Shown here piece by piece: positions 25,444 to 33,225 of a DNA stretch of 64,000 bases. Positions within the stretch are counted from its first letter, which is position 1, and every line of letters starts with the position of its first letter. Source of the stretch: Thermoplasmata archaeon (lineage in GTDB: Archaea > Thermoplasmatota > Thermoplasmata > Lutacidiplasmatales > UBA184); the NCBI GenBank assembly GCA_027315165.1, contig DAHUYN010000005.1, positions 1 through 64,000 on the forward strand, given 5' to 3'. The notes beneath the pieces are model-generated. The model ran no database searches. It was not told the origin of the DNA and saw only the letters and a list, made by a program, of their open reading frames with translations. A program made the position numbers and the translations under genes.

Positions 25444-26214
25444 GTGCCGGGGCCGAGGACCCCAGCGGCGGTCGCCGGCTTTGACCGGTCCGCCGCGACG
25501 TACGAGCGCGGGCGGCCGGAGTACCCCGACGCGGCCGTCGCCTACCTCGAGGAGGGCCTCGGCGTCGGCGGCGGCGGGCTCGTCGTCGAGCTCGGTGCCG
25601 GCACCGGCAAGCTGACCCGGCGGCTGCGGCCGTGGGCGACGCGGCTCCTCGCCGTCGAGCCGACGCGAGGGATGCGCATTGTCTTCCACGAGACCCTCCC
25701 CGACCTCCCGATCGTCGCCGCGACCGCCGAAGCGATCCCGGTCCGCGACGGCGCCGCGGCGGCCGTCGTCGTCGCGCAGGCGTTCCACTGGTTCCGCCAG
25801 CCGGAGGCGCTCGAGGAGATCCGTCGGGTCCTCGTCCCCCGCGGCGGCCTCGGGCTCTTGTGGAACGTGCGGGACGAGCGCCCGCCGTGGATGGCGTCGC
25901 TCGGCCGCCTCATCGACCGCGAGAGCGGCGGCGTCCCGAAGAGCCGGGAGGGGGCCTGGCGCCGGGCGTTCGACCTTGTCGACGGGTTCGGCCCGGTCCA
26001 GGAGCGGTCGTTCCCGCACGTCCAGCGGACCGATGTCGCCGGCGTCGTCGACCGGGTGCTGTCGATCAGCGCGATCGGCCTGCTCGACGACCGCCGCAAG
26101 GCGGAGGTCGCGGGTGAGGTCGAGAGGCTCCTCGGTGAGGCCCCCGAGACCCGCGGCCGGGCGGTCGTCGAGATCCCCTACCGCACCGACGTCTTCCTCG
26201 TCCACCGTTCGTAG
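25444..26214 (+). CDS. Class I SAM-dependent methyltransferase
   Basis: 256 residues. Motif I VELGAGTGKLTRRL and motif II LLAVEPTRGMR, then VVVAQAFHWF, are typical of the methyltransferase type 11 (UbiE/Tam-like) group; YERGRPEYPDAAVAYL is the N-terminal cap. The substrate is unknown, probably a small molecule. GTG start; divergent from ndk across an 83-base gap. It stands alone. Confidence 0.88.
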   Translation: MPGPRTPAAVAGFDRSAATYERGRPEYPDAAVAYLEEGLGVGGGGLVVELGAGTGKLTRRLRPWATRLLAVEPTRGMRIVFHETLPDLPIVAATAEAIPVRDGAAAAVVVAQAFHWFRQPEALEEIRRVLVPRGGLGLLWNVRDERPPWMASLGRLIDRESGGVPKSREGAWRRAFDLVDGFGPVQERSFPHVQRTDVAGVVDRVLSISAIGLLDDRRKAEVAGEVERLLGEAPETRGRAVVEIPYRTDVFLVHRS

Positions 26215-26293
26215 TCGCCGGCCGACCGCGCGACCGCGACGCGAGCCCGCGCCGCCGGGCGGGGAGGGGTCCCTCCGGCTCGACCCCGCGTTC

Positions 26294-26908
26294 ATGGCGG
26301 AGGGAACCGCCACGACCCGTTCGAACGCGAGGCCGCCACCGGTCTCGCCCCCGGCCGCCGACGCGCACGCCTCGCTGCGGCCGGCCTCCTACGCCCTCGT
26401 CGGGCGCGACCGGGCGCCGCTCGACCTCGGGGCCGCGCTCGTCGCTCGGCATGCCGACCCGGGCTTCCTCGGGCTCGACATCGCCGACCCGGGGCGACCG
26501 CCTGTCGCCCGCGAGGCGTGGCAGACGGCGTGGCTCGGCGAGGGCCGCCTTCGCGCCGTCGCCGAGCCGGACCGCGTCCGGGCGAGCGACCCGGCCGCGC
26601 ACGGGACGACGGGGCGCGCGCCGGCTACGCCCTCGCGTCGCACTGCTCGCGCCAGCCGCAGTGGCGGCACTTGGCGGGCGAGGGCGTCGCGCGCCCGTCG
26701 TACGGCCGGCGCAGGCGCGCGCGCAGCTCGAGGAGGTCGTGCCGGCGGGCGGCGTCCCACGGGAGGCGGAACTCGACGCCGTCGCCGTACCGGAGCACCC
26801 CGTAGGGGGGTGGCACGCCCGTCGTCTCCTCGACGAGGAGGCAGTAGGCGGCGACCTGGACCTGGTGCGAGGGGAGCGGCCCCGATCGCGGCGCCGGCCG
26901 CCGCTTGA
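26294..26908 (+). CDS. Doubtful hypothetical ORF
   Basis: Up to 204 residues. From 26294 to about 26615 codon use is GC3-rich and protein-like (ALVGRDRAPLDLGAAL, FLGLDIADPGRPP), then the frame becomes Arg/Ala-rich and runs antisense through the Cas4-like gene to 26908. The last 284 bases are probably not coding, so either the true protein ends by an undetected frameshift near 26615 or the ORF is spurious. No family recognised. Confidence 0.25.
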   Translation: MAEGTATTRSNARPPPVSPPAADAHASLRPASYALVGRDRAPLDLGAALVARHADPGFLGLDIADPGRPPVAREAWQTAWLGEGRLRAVAEPDRVRASDPAAHGTTGRAPATPSRRTARASRSGGTWRARASRARRTAGAGARAARGGRAGGRRPTGGGTRRRRRTGAPRRGVARPSSPRRGGSRRRPGPGARGAAPIAAPAAA

Positions 26909-27140
26909 GCTCGACCGGGATGTAGCGGCCGTCGGGCAGCCGCCGGAGCGCGTCGGGCCGGCCGACGAGCCGGAGCCCCGCGGAGGTCAGCGACGTCCCC
27001 TCGCCGGCCCGGTCGACGGAGACGAGGGTCCCGTCCCGGCGCCCGCGCGCGCTCGCCAGCAGGGCGCGCAGCGACAGCGCGAGCAGCAGGACCCCGAGAA
27101 GGAGCGCCGCGACGGCGAGCGGCAGCGGGACCCCCGTCAC
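26625..27140 (-). CDS. Membrane-anchored Cas4-like PD-(D/E)XK nuclease, catalytic half
   Basis: 171 residues. A transmembrane helix opens the protein (LPLAVAALLLGVLLLALSL). The nuclease core follows: Asp in LVGRPDALRRL, the Glu-x-Lys pair in YIPVELKRRPAP, and the QVQVAAYCLLVEE helix. The C-terminus has three cysteines, CRHCGWREQC, matching the last three of the four Cas4/Dna2 iron-sulfur ligands. The GTG start overlaps the stop of the upstream gene, which supplies the fourth. No CRISPR array or other cas gene is present, so this is a Cas4-like solitary protein, likely in DNA repair or maintenance. Confidence 0.75.
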   Translation of the reverse strand: MTGVPLPLAVAALLLGVLLLALSLRALLASARGRRDGTLVSVDRAGEGTSLTSAGLRLVGRPDALRRLPDGRYIPVELKRRPAPRSGPLPSHQVQVAAYCLLVEETTGVPPPYGVLRYGDGVEFRLPWDAARRHDLLELRARLRRPYDGRATPSPAKCRHCGWREQCDARA

Positions 27141-27412
27141 CTTAGCACCCCCACGACCCCGACGACGACGAGCCCGAGGGCGATCGCGAGGAGCCCCGCG
27201 GCGGCGAGACGGTGGCGGTCGCGACGGCGCTCGGTCGACAGCGCCCGGTCGTGGTAGCGAGCGCCCGCCTGGGCCGACCGGCGGCTCTCTTGCGTCGGAC
27301 CCTCGAGGGGAGGGTGCGCGCGGTACCACCAGGCGCGAGGGCAGTAGGCGTACTCCGCGAGCTCGCTCGCCGAGGTCCACGCCCCCGACGGCGGGCGAGG
27401 CGGTTCCGGCAT
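27137..27412 (-). CDS. N-terminal half of the split Cas4-like membrane nuclease
   Basis: 91 residues. It carries the Cas4-type N-terminal motif SASELAEYAYCPRAWWYRA with a single Cys, which in one-chain Cas4 proteins is the first iron-sulfur ligand, then a basic stretch and a C-terminal transmembrane helix (LAAAGLLAIALGLVVVGVVG). The next gene starts with a transmembrane helix and the nuclease core, and the two overlap by four bases (GTGA). The pair looks like one Cas4-like protein split between two membrane helices. ATG start at 27412; a weak TATA lies near 27441. Confidence 0.7.
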   Translation of the reverse strand: MPEPPRPPSGAWTSASELAEYAYCPRAWWYRAHPPLEGPTQESRRSAQAGARYHDRALSTERRRDRHRLAAAGLLAIALGLVVVGVVGVLR

Positions 27413-27496
27413 CGTGCGCCTCTGCCCGGGCGCGGTAGTTGAACCTCGTGCCTGCACTGGAGGCTGAGGGCTGCGCGCGGCGTCGCCGCGTCGGGC

Positions 27497-27931
27497 CTAC
27501 GCGGCCTTCGGCTTCTTTACCCGCGGCTTCTTCGGGGCGCCCTCAGGGGCCGGCGTCGTCTCGGCCGAGGCCGGCGCGGCCGCGGCGGCCTTCGTCGCCG
27601 ACGGCTTCGCGGTCGCGGCCGGCCCCGGCGTCGCCGCCGGAGCCGCGGACCCGGCCGGGGCCGCAGGGGCGGCCGCGGCCGTCGCAGCCTTGGCGAGCGC
27701 CGCGCTCGCGGCGGCGCGCTTGGCGGTGCCGGCCCGCTGGTCGGCGGCCCGCTTGATCTCGTGGGCTCGCGTCCACTTCAGCCGGTGGCCGACGCGGCCC
27801 AGATGGAGCTGCTGCTTGCGGCAGCTCGAGGAGCAGAAGTAGAAGACCGAGCCGTCGCGCTTGACGAACATCGTCCCCGTGCCGGGTTCGACCTCCCCGG
27901 CGCAGAAGGAGCACTGGCGCTTGATCACCAT
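27497..27931 (-). CDS. rpl24e: Ribosomal protein eL24
   Basis: 144 residues, about twice the archaeal norm. Residues 1-65 are canonical L24e: zinc Cys-x2-Cys in RQCSFCAGEV and Cys-x3-Cys in YFCSSSCRKQQLHLGR, then RLKWTRAHE. The remaining 80 residues are an Ala/Pro-rich, Lys-ended tail, low complexity and absent from most homologues. Last gene of the L7Ae-S28e-L24e operon, 13 bases after rps28e. Confidence 0.97.
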   Translation of the reverse strand: MVIKRQCSFCAGEVEPGTGTMFVKRDGSVFYFCSSSCRKQQLHLGRVGHRLKWTRAHEIKRAADQRAGTAKRAAASAALAKAATAAAAPAAPAGSAAPAATPGPAATAKPSATKAAAAAPASAETTPAPEGAPKKPRVKKPKAA

Positions 27932-27944
27932 GGCGGCCTCAGGC

Positions 27945-28157
27945 TCACCGGACGGAGAGCTTGCGCGCCTCGCGGGCCGTCTCCCGGAGGACGAGGACGT
28001 CCCCGAGGCGGATGGGTCCCGCGACGTTCCGCGTGATGATCTTGCCCCGGTCCCGTCCGGCCAGGACGCGGACCTTGACCTGGGTCGCCTCGCCGGCCAT
28101 GCCGGTCCGGCCGATCAGCTCGACGACCTCGGCGGGGGAGCCCTTCTCCTCGACCAT
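27945..28157 (-). CDS. rps28e: Ribosomal protein eS28
   Basis: 70 residues with the OB-fold S28e sequence: [36 protein letters not shown] and the terminal [11 protein letters not shown]. Small-subunit protein. It follows rpl7ae by 22 bases and precedes rpl24e by 13, the conserved archaeal order. Confidence 0.98.
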   Translation of the reverse strand: MVEEKGSPAEVVELIGRTGMAGEATQVKVRVLAGRDRGKIITRNVAGPIRLGDVLVLRETAREARKLSVR

Positions 28158-28179
28158 CGTTGGTTCCCTCTCGTTGGGC

Positions 28180-28551
28180 CTACTTCTTCAGGGAGCTGAA
28201 CGTCTGGGAGAGCTCCTCCAAGAGCCCCTTCCCCTCGCCCGGCTCGACGACGGCGACGCTCGCCGCCGCCTTCGAGAGCCCGACCGACTGGCCGAGCCGC
28301 TGCTTCTTGGGCACGTAGAGGTAGGGGATCCGCTTCTCCTCGCAGAGCATCGGGACGTGGGCGAGGATCTCGACCGGGTCGACGTCCTCGGCCATGATGA
28401 CGAGCTTGGCCTCGGCGCGCTCGCTCGACTTCGTCACCTCGTTGGTGCCGACGCGGACCTTGCCGGTCTCGCTGGCGAGCTGGGCGAGCTGGAGCACCTT
28501 GTCGGCGACGTCGGCGGGGGTCTCGAAACGAACGTAGATCGGTCGTGCCAT
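28180..28551 (-). CDS. rpl7ae: Ribosomal protein eL8 / K-turn-binding protein L7Ae
   Basis: 123 residues, normal archaeal L7Ae. RNA-binding signatures: [18 protein letters not shown] and [32 protein letters not shown]. It binds kink-turns in 23S rRNA, box C/D and H/ACA guide RNAs and RNase P. First gene of the operon, ATG start about 75 bases after a strong TATA box, leaving a leader near 50 bases that folds into a candidate kink-turn, suggesting autoregulation. Confidence 0.98.
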   Translation of the reverse strand: MARPIYVRFETPADVADKVLQLAQLASETGKVRVGTNEVTKSSERAEAKLVIMAEDVDPVEILAHVPMLCEEKRIPYLYVPKKQRLGQSVGLSKAAASVAVVEPGEGKGLLEELSQTFSSLKK

Positions 28552-28562
28552 CTTCGGTCCTC

Positions 28563-28599
28563 GCGTCAGCGGAACCCCTTGTCGGGGGTCCTCGGCTCA
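28563..28599 (-). promoter_or_regulatory. Candidate kink-turn in the rpl7ae leader
   Basis: In the mRNA sense: stem GGA-C-CCCC pairs with GGGG-T-TCC around loop GACAA. Beyond it the 5' strand gives GCC-GA and the 3' strand gives GCT-GA-CGC. That is C-stem, three-base bulge ending in U, tandem GA-AG pairs, then a short non-canonical stem, the k-turn consensus recognised by L7Ae. The outer stem is weak (one C-C mismatch, then two pairs). Confidence 0.5.
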
Positions 28600-28624
28600 C
28601 GGGTAGAGCCGCGGTAGGGGCGGC

Positions 28625-28634
28625 TTTATTTAAG
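28625..28634 (-). promoter_or_regulatory. TATA box of the rpl7ae-rps28e-rpl24e operon
   Basis: CTTAAATAAA on the minus strand, a close match to the archaeal box A. Transcription should start near 28603, just before the candidate kink-turn. Confidence 0.8.
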
Positions 28635-28661
28635 GGTGCCGAAGCGGCCCCGAGGGCCCGC

Positions 28662-29705
28662 TCAGAAGCCGGTCGGTCGGGCCTCGGGATGCGCCTCGAA
28701 GAACCTCGAGGACGGCGCGAGGACCCGCTCGAGGCCGCGCGCGACCGCCGTCTTGAGGTCCGCGGGATGGAGCCGCCCCGACGTCCAGGCCTCGAGGAAC
28801 TCCGCCTCGCTCGCGAAGGCGAGCGGCCCGCCGTGCTTTGGGGCGCGCTCGACGTCGAGGCGGCCCTCCCAGGGGAAGAGGACGTAGCGCACGAGCTCGA
28901 CGACGGGGTTCCCCTCGACCTCCTTGGACGGGCAGAAGGCGCCCGCGAGGCGGCCCGAGATCTCCTCGGCCGTCGCGGGGAGCGTGATCGCCGAGGTCGG
29001 GTCCGACTTGGACATCTTCCGCTCGAGCGTCATCGTCTCCGGGTCCATCCGGCCGCCGCCCTTGAGCGAGGAGACGAGCGGCGTGTGGACCGCGACGGGG
29101 ACCGGCCAGTCGTAGCGGTGCGCGACCTCGCGCGCGAGGACGTGGGCGCGGCGCTGGTCGATCCCCGCGTAGGCGAGGTCGACCGGCAGCTCGAAGATGT
29201 CGGCCGCCTGCATCGAGGGGTAGAACAGCTTGGCGGTGTCGAGCTGCGCCTCCTCCTCGCTGCGGCCCAGGATGGTCATCGCCCGCTTCGTGCGCGCGAG
29301 GCTCGTCGCCTTGGCGATGCGCACGACGCGGGCCCAGTAGGCCTGGGAGCCCGTGAGCTCCCGCGCCCAGCGGACCGTGAGCGTGGAGGCGTCGACGCCG
29401 AGGGCGGCGAACGCGCTCGTCATGTAGCGGCCCGCGGCCTCGATCCGCTCGAGGGAGCCGCCGAGCTTGTCGTTGATCCAGGCATGCCAGTCGGCCAGGA
29501 ACAGCGTGACGTCGCAGCCCGCCTCCTGCAGGTCGATCATCTTGCGCGCGCAGACGAGGTGGCCCACGGTGAGCCGGCCGGACGGCTCGACGCCGAAGTA
29601 GGCGCGAGGCCGGTCGCTCCGGTCGAACATCGCGCCGACCTCCTCGAGCGTGAGCACCTCGACGGTGTTCCGCACGACCCGGTCGATGCGCGCCTCCCGG
29701 TCCAT
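28662..29705 (-). CDS. tyrS: Tyrosyl-tRNA synthetase
   Basis: 347 residues, archaeal/eukaryotic-type TyrRS. Class I signatures are PSGRLTVGHL (HIGH-type) and KMSKSDP. YFGVEPSG at the ATP site, ADWHAWIND, and the tyrosine-binding helix SMQAADIFELPVDLAYAGIDQR are conserved. The ATG lies 28 bases after a TATA box, so the mRNA is probably leaderless. Convergence is with nothing; it sits upstream of the ribosomal operon on the same strand with its own promoter. Confidence 0.97.
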   Translation of the reverse strand: MDREARIDRVVRNTVEVLTLEEVGAMFDRSDRPRAYFGVEPSGRLTVGHLVCARKMIDLQEAGCDVTLFLADWHAWINDKLGGSLERIEAAGRYMTSAFAALGVDASTLTVRWARELTGSQAYWARVVRIAKATSLARTKRAMTILGRSEEEAQLDTAKLFYPSMQAADIFELPVDLAYAGIDQRRAHVLAREVAHRYDWPVPVAVHTPLVSSLKGGGRMDPETMTLERKMSKSDPTSAITLPATAEEISGRLAGAFCPSKEVEGNPVVELVRYVLFPWEGRLDVERAPKHGGPLAFASEAEFLEAWTSGRLHPADLKTAVARGLERVLAPSSRFFEAHPEARPTGF

Positions 29706-29728
29706 CGCGACGCCGTGGGGGCTCGCGC

Positions 29729-29738
29729 GCTATATTCC
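29729..29738 (-). promoter_or_regulatory. TATA box of tyrS
   Basis: GGAATATAGC on the minus strand, centred 28 bases before the ATG at 29705. Confidence 0.65.
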
Positions 29739-29861
29739 CTTCGGGCGGCCGACGGCCCCGGGCGGCCCCCGAAAATCGGCTCGGGGCAGGCTCGGCCGGC
29801 CCCTGCGGCTCCCCCCATACATCTTAATGCTCCGCTTGACGCTAGTTCAAAAGCCCCTTCC

Positions 29862-32189
29862 ATGAGCGAGCCGGCCGCGGTGGCCGCCCACGCGGCGCCC
29901 AAAGCGCCGGACTCGGCGGCGGAGGAACTCGTCCGATCCCTCGGGGTCGGAGAGGCGATGGCCCGCGCCGCGGTCGCCGCCGGGCACACGACGGCCGACG
30001 AGGTGCTGGCGCTCTCGCCCGCCGCGCTCGCGGCCCTCGGGTTCGACCGCGCCGAGATCGGTCGGCTGCGGACGCTCGCCGAGGCCCGCGCCGCCGCGCC
30101 CCCCGCGAGCGCGGAGGCGCCCGCCGCGGCCCGACCCGCCGTCGACGGCGACAAGATCGTCTCGAGATGGCTCGAGACCGTCCGCAAGGGGGACCGGCCC
30201 AAGCGCCGCCACCTGCCGACGCCGCCGAAGAACTCGACCGACGTCCTCCGCAAGTGGGTCGACGGCGACGACAAGGCGATGGAGGCGTGGATCCAGGCCT
30301 CCGAGCCGGCGCGGCCCGCCCCGTCGACGCCGGCGCCGGCCGCGACGGCCCCGAGGGCCCCCGAGGGACCCGCCGGCCCGTCGCCCGAGCCCGCGAACGG
30401 CGCGGCCCCGGCCGTCGTCGCGCCCGCCGTGCCGGGGCCCCTCCCCGCCCAGCTCGTCGAGCGCGAGGAGACCGTCGTCCGCTGGCTCACCGGTCTTCTC
30501 GACCGGGTCAGGAGCGAGCAGTTCGACCCGAACTCCCTCTTGCAGGAGGTCCAGGAGCTCCAGCGGCAGCTGTTCGACGAGCGGACCAAGCGCAAGCAGC
30601 TCGAGGACGAGGTCGAGCACGTCAAGCGCGGCTCGATCGCGGTCATCAAGTATGTCCGCAGCCGCGAGGCGCGCGCCCGCGATCAGGCGGTCCAGGCCAA
30701 GGACGCCGAGATCTCCGAGCTGAGGCTCCGGCTCCTCCAGGGCGGCCTCTCCCCCGAGGGGGGCGGCCTCGAGGGGGCGGGCGGAGCCCCGGTCGCGATG
30801 GCGCCGCCCTCCGACCCGACGGCGCTCCGCGACCTCGAGCGCAAGCTCACGGGCGAGCACGAGGAGCGCGAGCGCCAGCTCGTCGAGCGCGAGGCGGAGC
30901 TCCGGCGGCGCGTCGTCCAGCTCGAGGGGGAGATCCGCAACCTGCGGAGCGAGGCGACCGTCGTCCAGCAGCGGGAACGCCTGCTCGCGCTCGACGAGGG
31001 GAGCTTGCCCCAGAACCTCTCCGACCGCCTCAAGGGGTTCGACGCCCGCGAGCGCGAGCTCCTGCTCCGGGAGAACGAGCTCCGCGCCCGGTTCGAGGAG
31101 ATCCGCCTCGGGACCGAGGAGCTCGAGCGGCGCCGCGCCCCCCTCGTCTACAAGGAGAAGGAGCTCGGCTCGTGGGAGCAGCAGATCCGGATGACCAAGC
31201 AGGCCCTCGAGCTCGAGGCCCGGCGCCTCGAGCGGATGCGCACCGAGGAGGGCCAGCTCGCCGCGGCGAGCCCGCAGCTCGCCGAGAAGGAGCGCCAGGT
31301 CGAGGACCTCAAGCAGGAGCTCGCCCGCCGCGAGGAGGAGCTGCGATCGCGCGAGACGTTCCTCCACCAGAAGCTCGAGGAGCTCGAGACGCTGCAGCGG
31401 AAGGCGGCCCAGTACGAGGCCGACGACCTCCACGCGAACGCCGTCGCCGCCGCGAAGGAGGAGAAGGTCCGCACGGGCGTCCGCCGGCTCGACGACCTTC
31501 TGTTCGGGGGCCTGCCCCACGGCACGCAGGTCCTCCTGAGCGGGCCGGCGCACACGGGCAAGGACATCCTCGCCCAGCTGTTCGTCGCCGAGGGGCTCAA
31601 GGCCGGCGTCCCCGCGCTCTGGGTCGTGACCGACCAGACCTACGGGCAGGTCCGGGAGGAGATGACCTCCCTCCTCCCCACCTACCCCGAGCTCGAGAAG
31701 CGCGGGCTCGTCCGGTACGTCGACCTCTACTCGAGGAGCCTCGGCGTGACGCAGGCCGAGCCGAACGTCCGCCTCCTCTCCCTCACCGACAAGAACGCGC
31801 TCGAGCAGCTCGTGAACGCGGTGAACAACTTCTCCCAGGAGCTCAAGGAGAAGGCGCCGACGTACCGGCTCGCCTTCGAGACGGTGTCGACGCTCACCGC
31901 CTATCTCGACACGCAGGCGATGTTCCGCCTCCTCCAGCCGTTCGTCGGCCGCCGCAAGCTCGACGACGCGGCGGCGTACTACTCGCTCGAGGTCGGGATG
32001 CACTCGGAGAGCGACCTGCAGACCCTCGAGCACATGATGGACGGGTCGATCAACCTCAAGGTCGACCAGCTCAAGACGTTCCTCTCGATCAAGGGCGTCT
32101 CCGACGCGCAGTCACGCGCCTGGATCGGCTACACCTTCACGAAGCGCTCGTTCAGCCTGGGGTCGTTCTCGCTCGACCACATCCGCTGA
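29862..32189 (+). CDS. Helix-hairpin-helix, long coiled-coil and KaiC/RAD55-like ATPase fusion
   Basis: 775 residues. Residues about 15-75 resemble a helix-hairpin-helix domain (SLGVGEAMARAAVAAGH). A region to about 150 has KRRHLPTPPKNSTDVLRKWV, then an Ala/Pro linker, and about 200-520 is a very charged coiled coil (ERQLVEREAELRRRVVQLE). From about 530 a KaiC-type domain begins, VRTGVRRLDDLLFGGLPHG, with P-loop GPAHTGKD; the final Gly/Lys/Thr pattern ends in Asp instead of Thr/Ser. A Walker B is not obvious. Perhaps a scaffold linking DNA or a membrane complex to ATP-driven signalling. ATG start 36 bases after a TATA-like CTTAAT. Confidence 0.7.
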   Translation: MSEPAAVAAHAAPKAPDSAAEELVRSLGVGEAMARAAVAAGHTTADEVLALSPAALAALGFDRAEIGRLRTLAEARAAAPPASAEAPAAARPAVDGDKIVSRWLETVRKGDRPKRRHLPTPPKNSTDVLRKWVDGDDKAMEAWIQASEPARPAPSTPAPAATAPRAPEGPAGPSPEPANGAAPAVVAPAVPGPLPAQLVEREETVVRWLTGLLDRVRSEQFDPNSLLQEVQELQRQLFDERTKRKQLEDEVEHVKRGSIAVIKYVRSREARARDQAVQAKDAEISELRLRLLQGGLSPEGGGLEGAGGAPVAMAPPSDPTALRDLERKLTGEHEERERQLVEREAELRRRVVQLEGEIRNLRSEATVVQQRERLLALDEGSLPQNLSDRLKGFDARERELLLRENELRARFEEIRLGTEELERRRAPLVYKEKELGSWEQQIRMTKQALELEARRLERMRTEEGQLAAASPQLAEKERQVEDLKQELARREEELRSRETFLHQKLEELETLQRKAAQYEADDLHANAVAAAKEEKVRTGVRRLDDLLFGGLPHGTQVLLSGPAHTGKDILAQLFVAEGLKAGVPALWVVTDQTYGQVREEMTSLLPTYPELEKRGLVRYVDLYSRSLGVTQAEPNVRLLSLTDKNALEQLVNAVNNFSQELKEKAPTYRLAFETVSTLTAYLDTQAMFRLLQPFVGRRKLDDAAAYYSLEVGMHSESDLQTLEHMMDGSINLKVDQLKTFLSIKGVSDAQSRAWIGYTFTKRSFSLGSFSLDHIR

Positions 32190-32196
32190 GCCTCGC

Positions 32197-33225
32197 CTAC
32201 GTCGCCGCGACGCGACCGGCCAGGTAGCGCTCGAGGCCGTCGGCGGCGAGCGTCACCGAGAGGCCGAAGAGGACGATGACGGCCGCCGGGAAGGCGTACA
32301 TCCACGGATAGTCGAGCGAGGCGAGCGGGCTCCAGCCCGCGCACGCTCCCTGCGCGAGCAGGAACCCCCACTCCGGGAACGTCGGCGAGGGGAGCGGCGT
32401 GATCAGCGAGAACAGCGCGTTGCCCGTCCCGCCGCCGAGGCAGGAGAGGAACGGGAAGACGGTGAGGACGAAGAGGAAGTTGTAGACGTCGATGGGGAGC
32501 TGCGCGAGGACCGGCGCCGTGCTGTTCGGCAGCACGTGGCGGAACAGCAGCCGCCTCGTGCCGGCCCCCGCCGCGCGCGCCGACTCGACGTACGGCTCGC
32601 CCGCGACCTCGAGCGCCCGGGCCCGCACGGGGCGGGCGTGGTAGGGGAACAGGACGAAGGCGAAGAGGAGGACGAACACCGGGAGGTAGAGCGGGGAGCG
32701 CAGGAAGCGCTCGAGCCCCAGGAACAGGACCATCACGAAGAAGAACGGCGGGACGCCGACGAGCAGGTCGCTCACCTCCGTGATCGCGACATCGACGGCG
32801 CCGCCGGCGAGCCCCGCATAGGAGCCGAGGAGCACCCCCATCGAGGCCGAGAGCCCCACGGTCGCGCCGATCAGGACGAGGTCGAGCGGGGTCGCCTGCC
32901 ACAGCGCGGTGAGCTCGTCGACGCCGAGGTTCCCCATCACGCCGAACGGGTGCGCGAGCGACGGTCCCGGCGGCGCCGAGACCCCCTCGTAGGCGGGGAT
33001 CCGGTAGAGCCCCGTCAGGTGGCCGCCGAAGTGGAGCCAGGCGCTGACGCCGGCGGCGAGGAAGCCGACGAGCAGGAGGAGGCCGACGACGAGCTGGGGG
33101 TTGCCGGCGAGCCGCGTCCGCAGCCGCTCGAGACGGGTCGACGACGTCGCCCACGCGTCGGGGCCCTCGTCGACGGCCTCGACCGGTCGCGCCCGTCGTG
33201 GCCCCGAGCCCGCGGGCGCGCTCAT
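32197..33225 (-). CDS. dppC: Peptide/nickel-type ABC transporter permease, DppC-like
   Basis: 342 residues, about six membrane helices. The N terminus is cytoplasmic and basic, then LVVGLLLLVGFLAAGVSAWL; the periplasmic loop includes HPFGVMGNLGVDEL, typical of DppC/OppC. The EAA loop is VESARAAGAGTRRLLFRHVLPN. Its ATG overlaps the dppB-like stop by four bases, so both subunits are made together. No binding protein or ATPase genes (dppA, D, F) lie alongside. Confidence 0.88.
   Translation of the reverse strand: MSAPAGSGPRRARPVEAVDEGPDAWATSSTRLERLRTRLAGNPQLVVGLLLLVGFLAAGVSAWLHFGGHLTGLYRIPAYEGVSAPPGPSLAHPFGVMGNLGVDELTALWQATPLDLVLIGATVGLSASMGVLLGSYAGLAGGAVDVAITEVSDLLVGVPPFFFVMVLFLGLERFLRSPLYLPVFVLLFAFVLFPYHARPVRARALEVAGEPYVESARAAGAGTRRLLFRHVLPNSTAPVLAQLPIDVYNFLFVLTVFPFLSCLGGGTGNALFSLITPLPSPTFPEWGFLLAQGACAGWSPLASLDYPWMYAFPAAVIVLFGLSVTLAADGLERYLAGRVAAT

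Noticed and set aside
26625-27412. CRISPR adaptation module
   Set aside because: The Cas4-like pair stands alone with no cas1, cas2 or repeats in the window.
29847-32033. A 700-residue minus-strand frame under the coiled-coil ATPase gene
   Set aside because: It is the antisense shadow of a Glu-Leu-Arg-rich coiled coil and has no motif; the plus strand has HhH and KaiC signatures.
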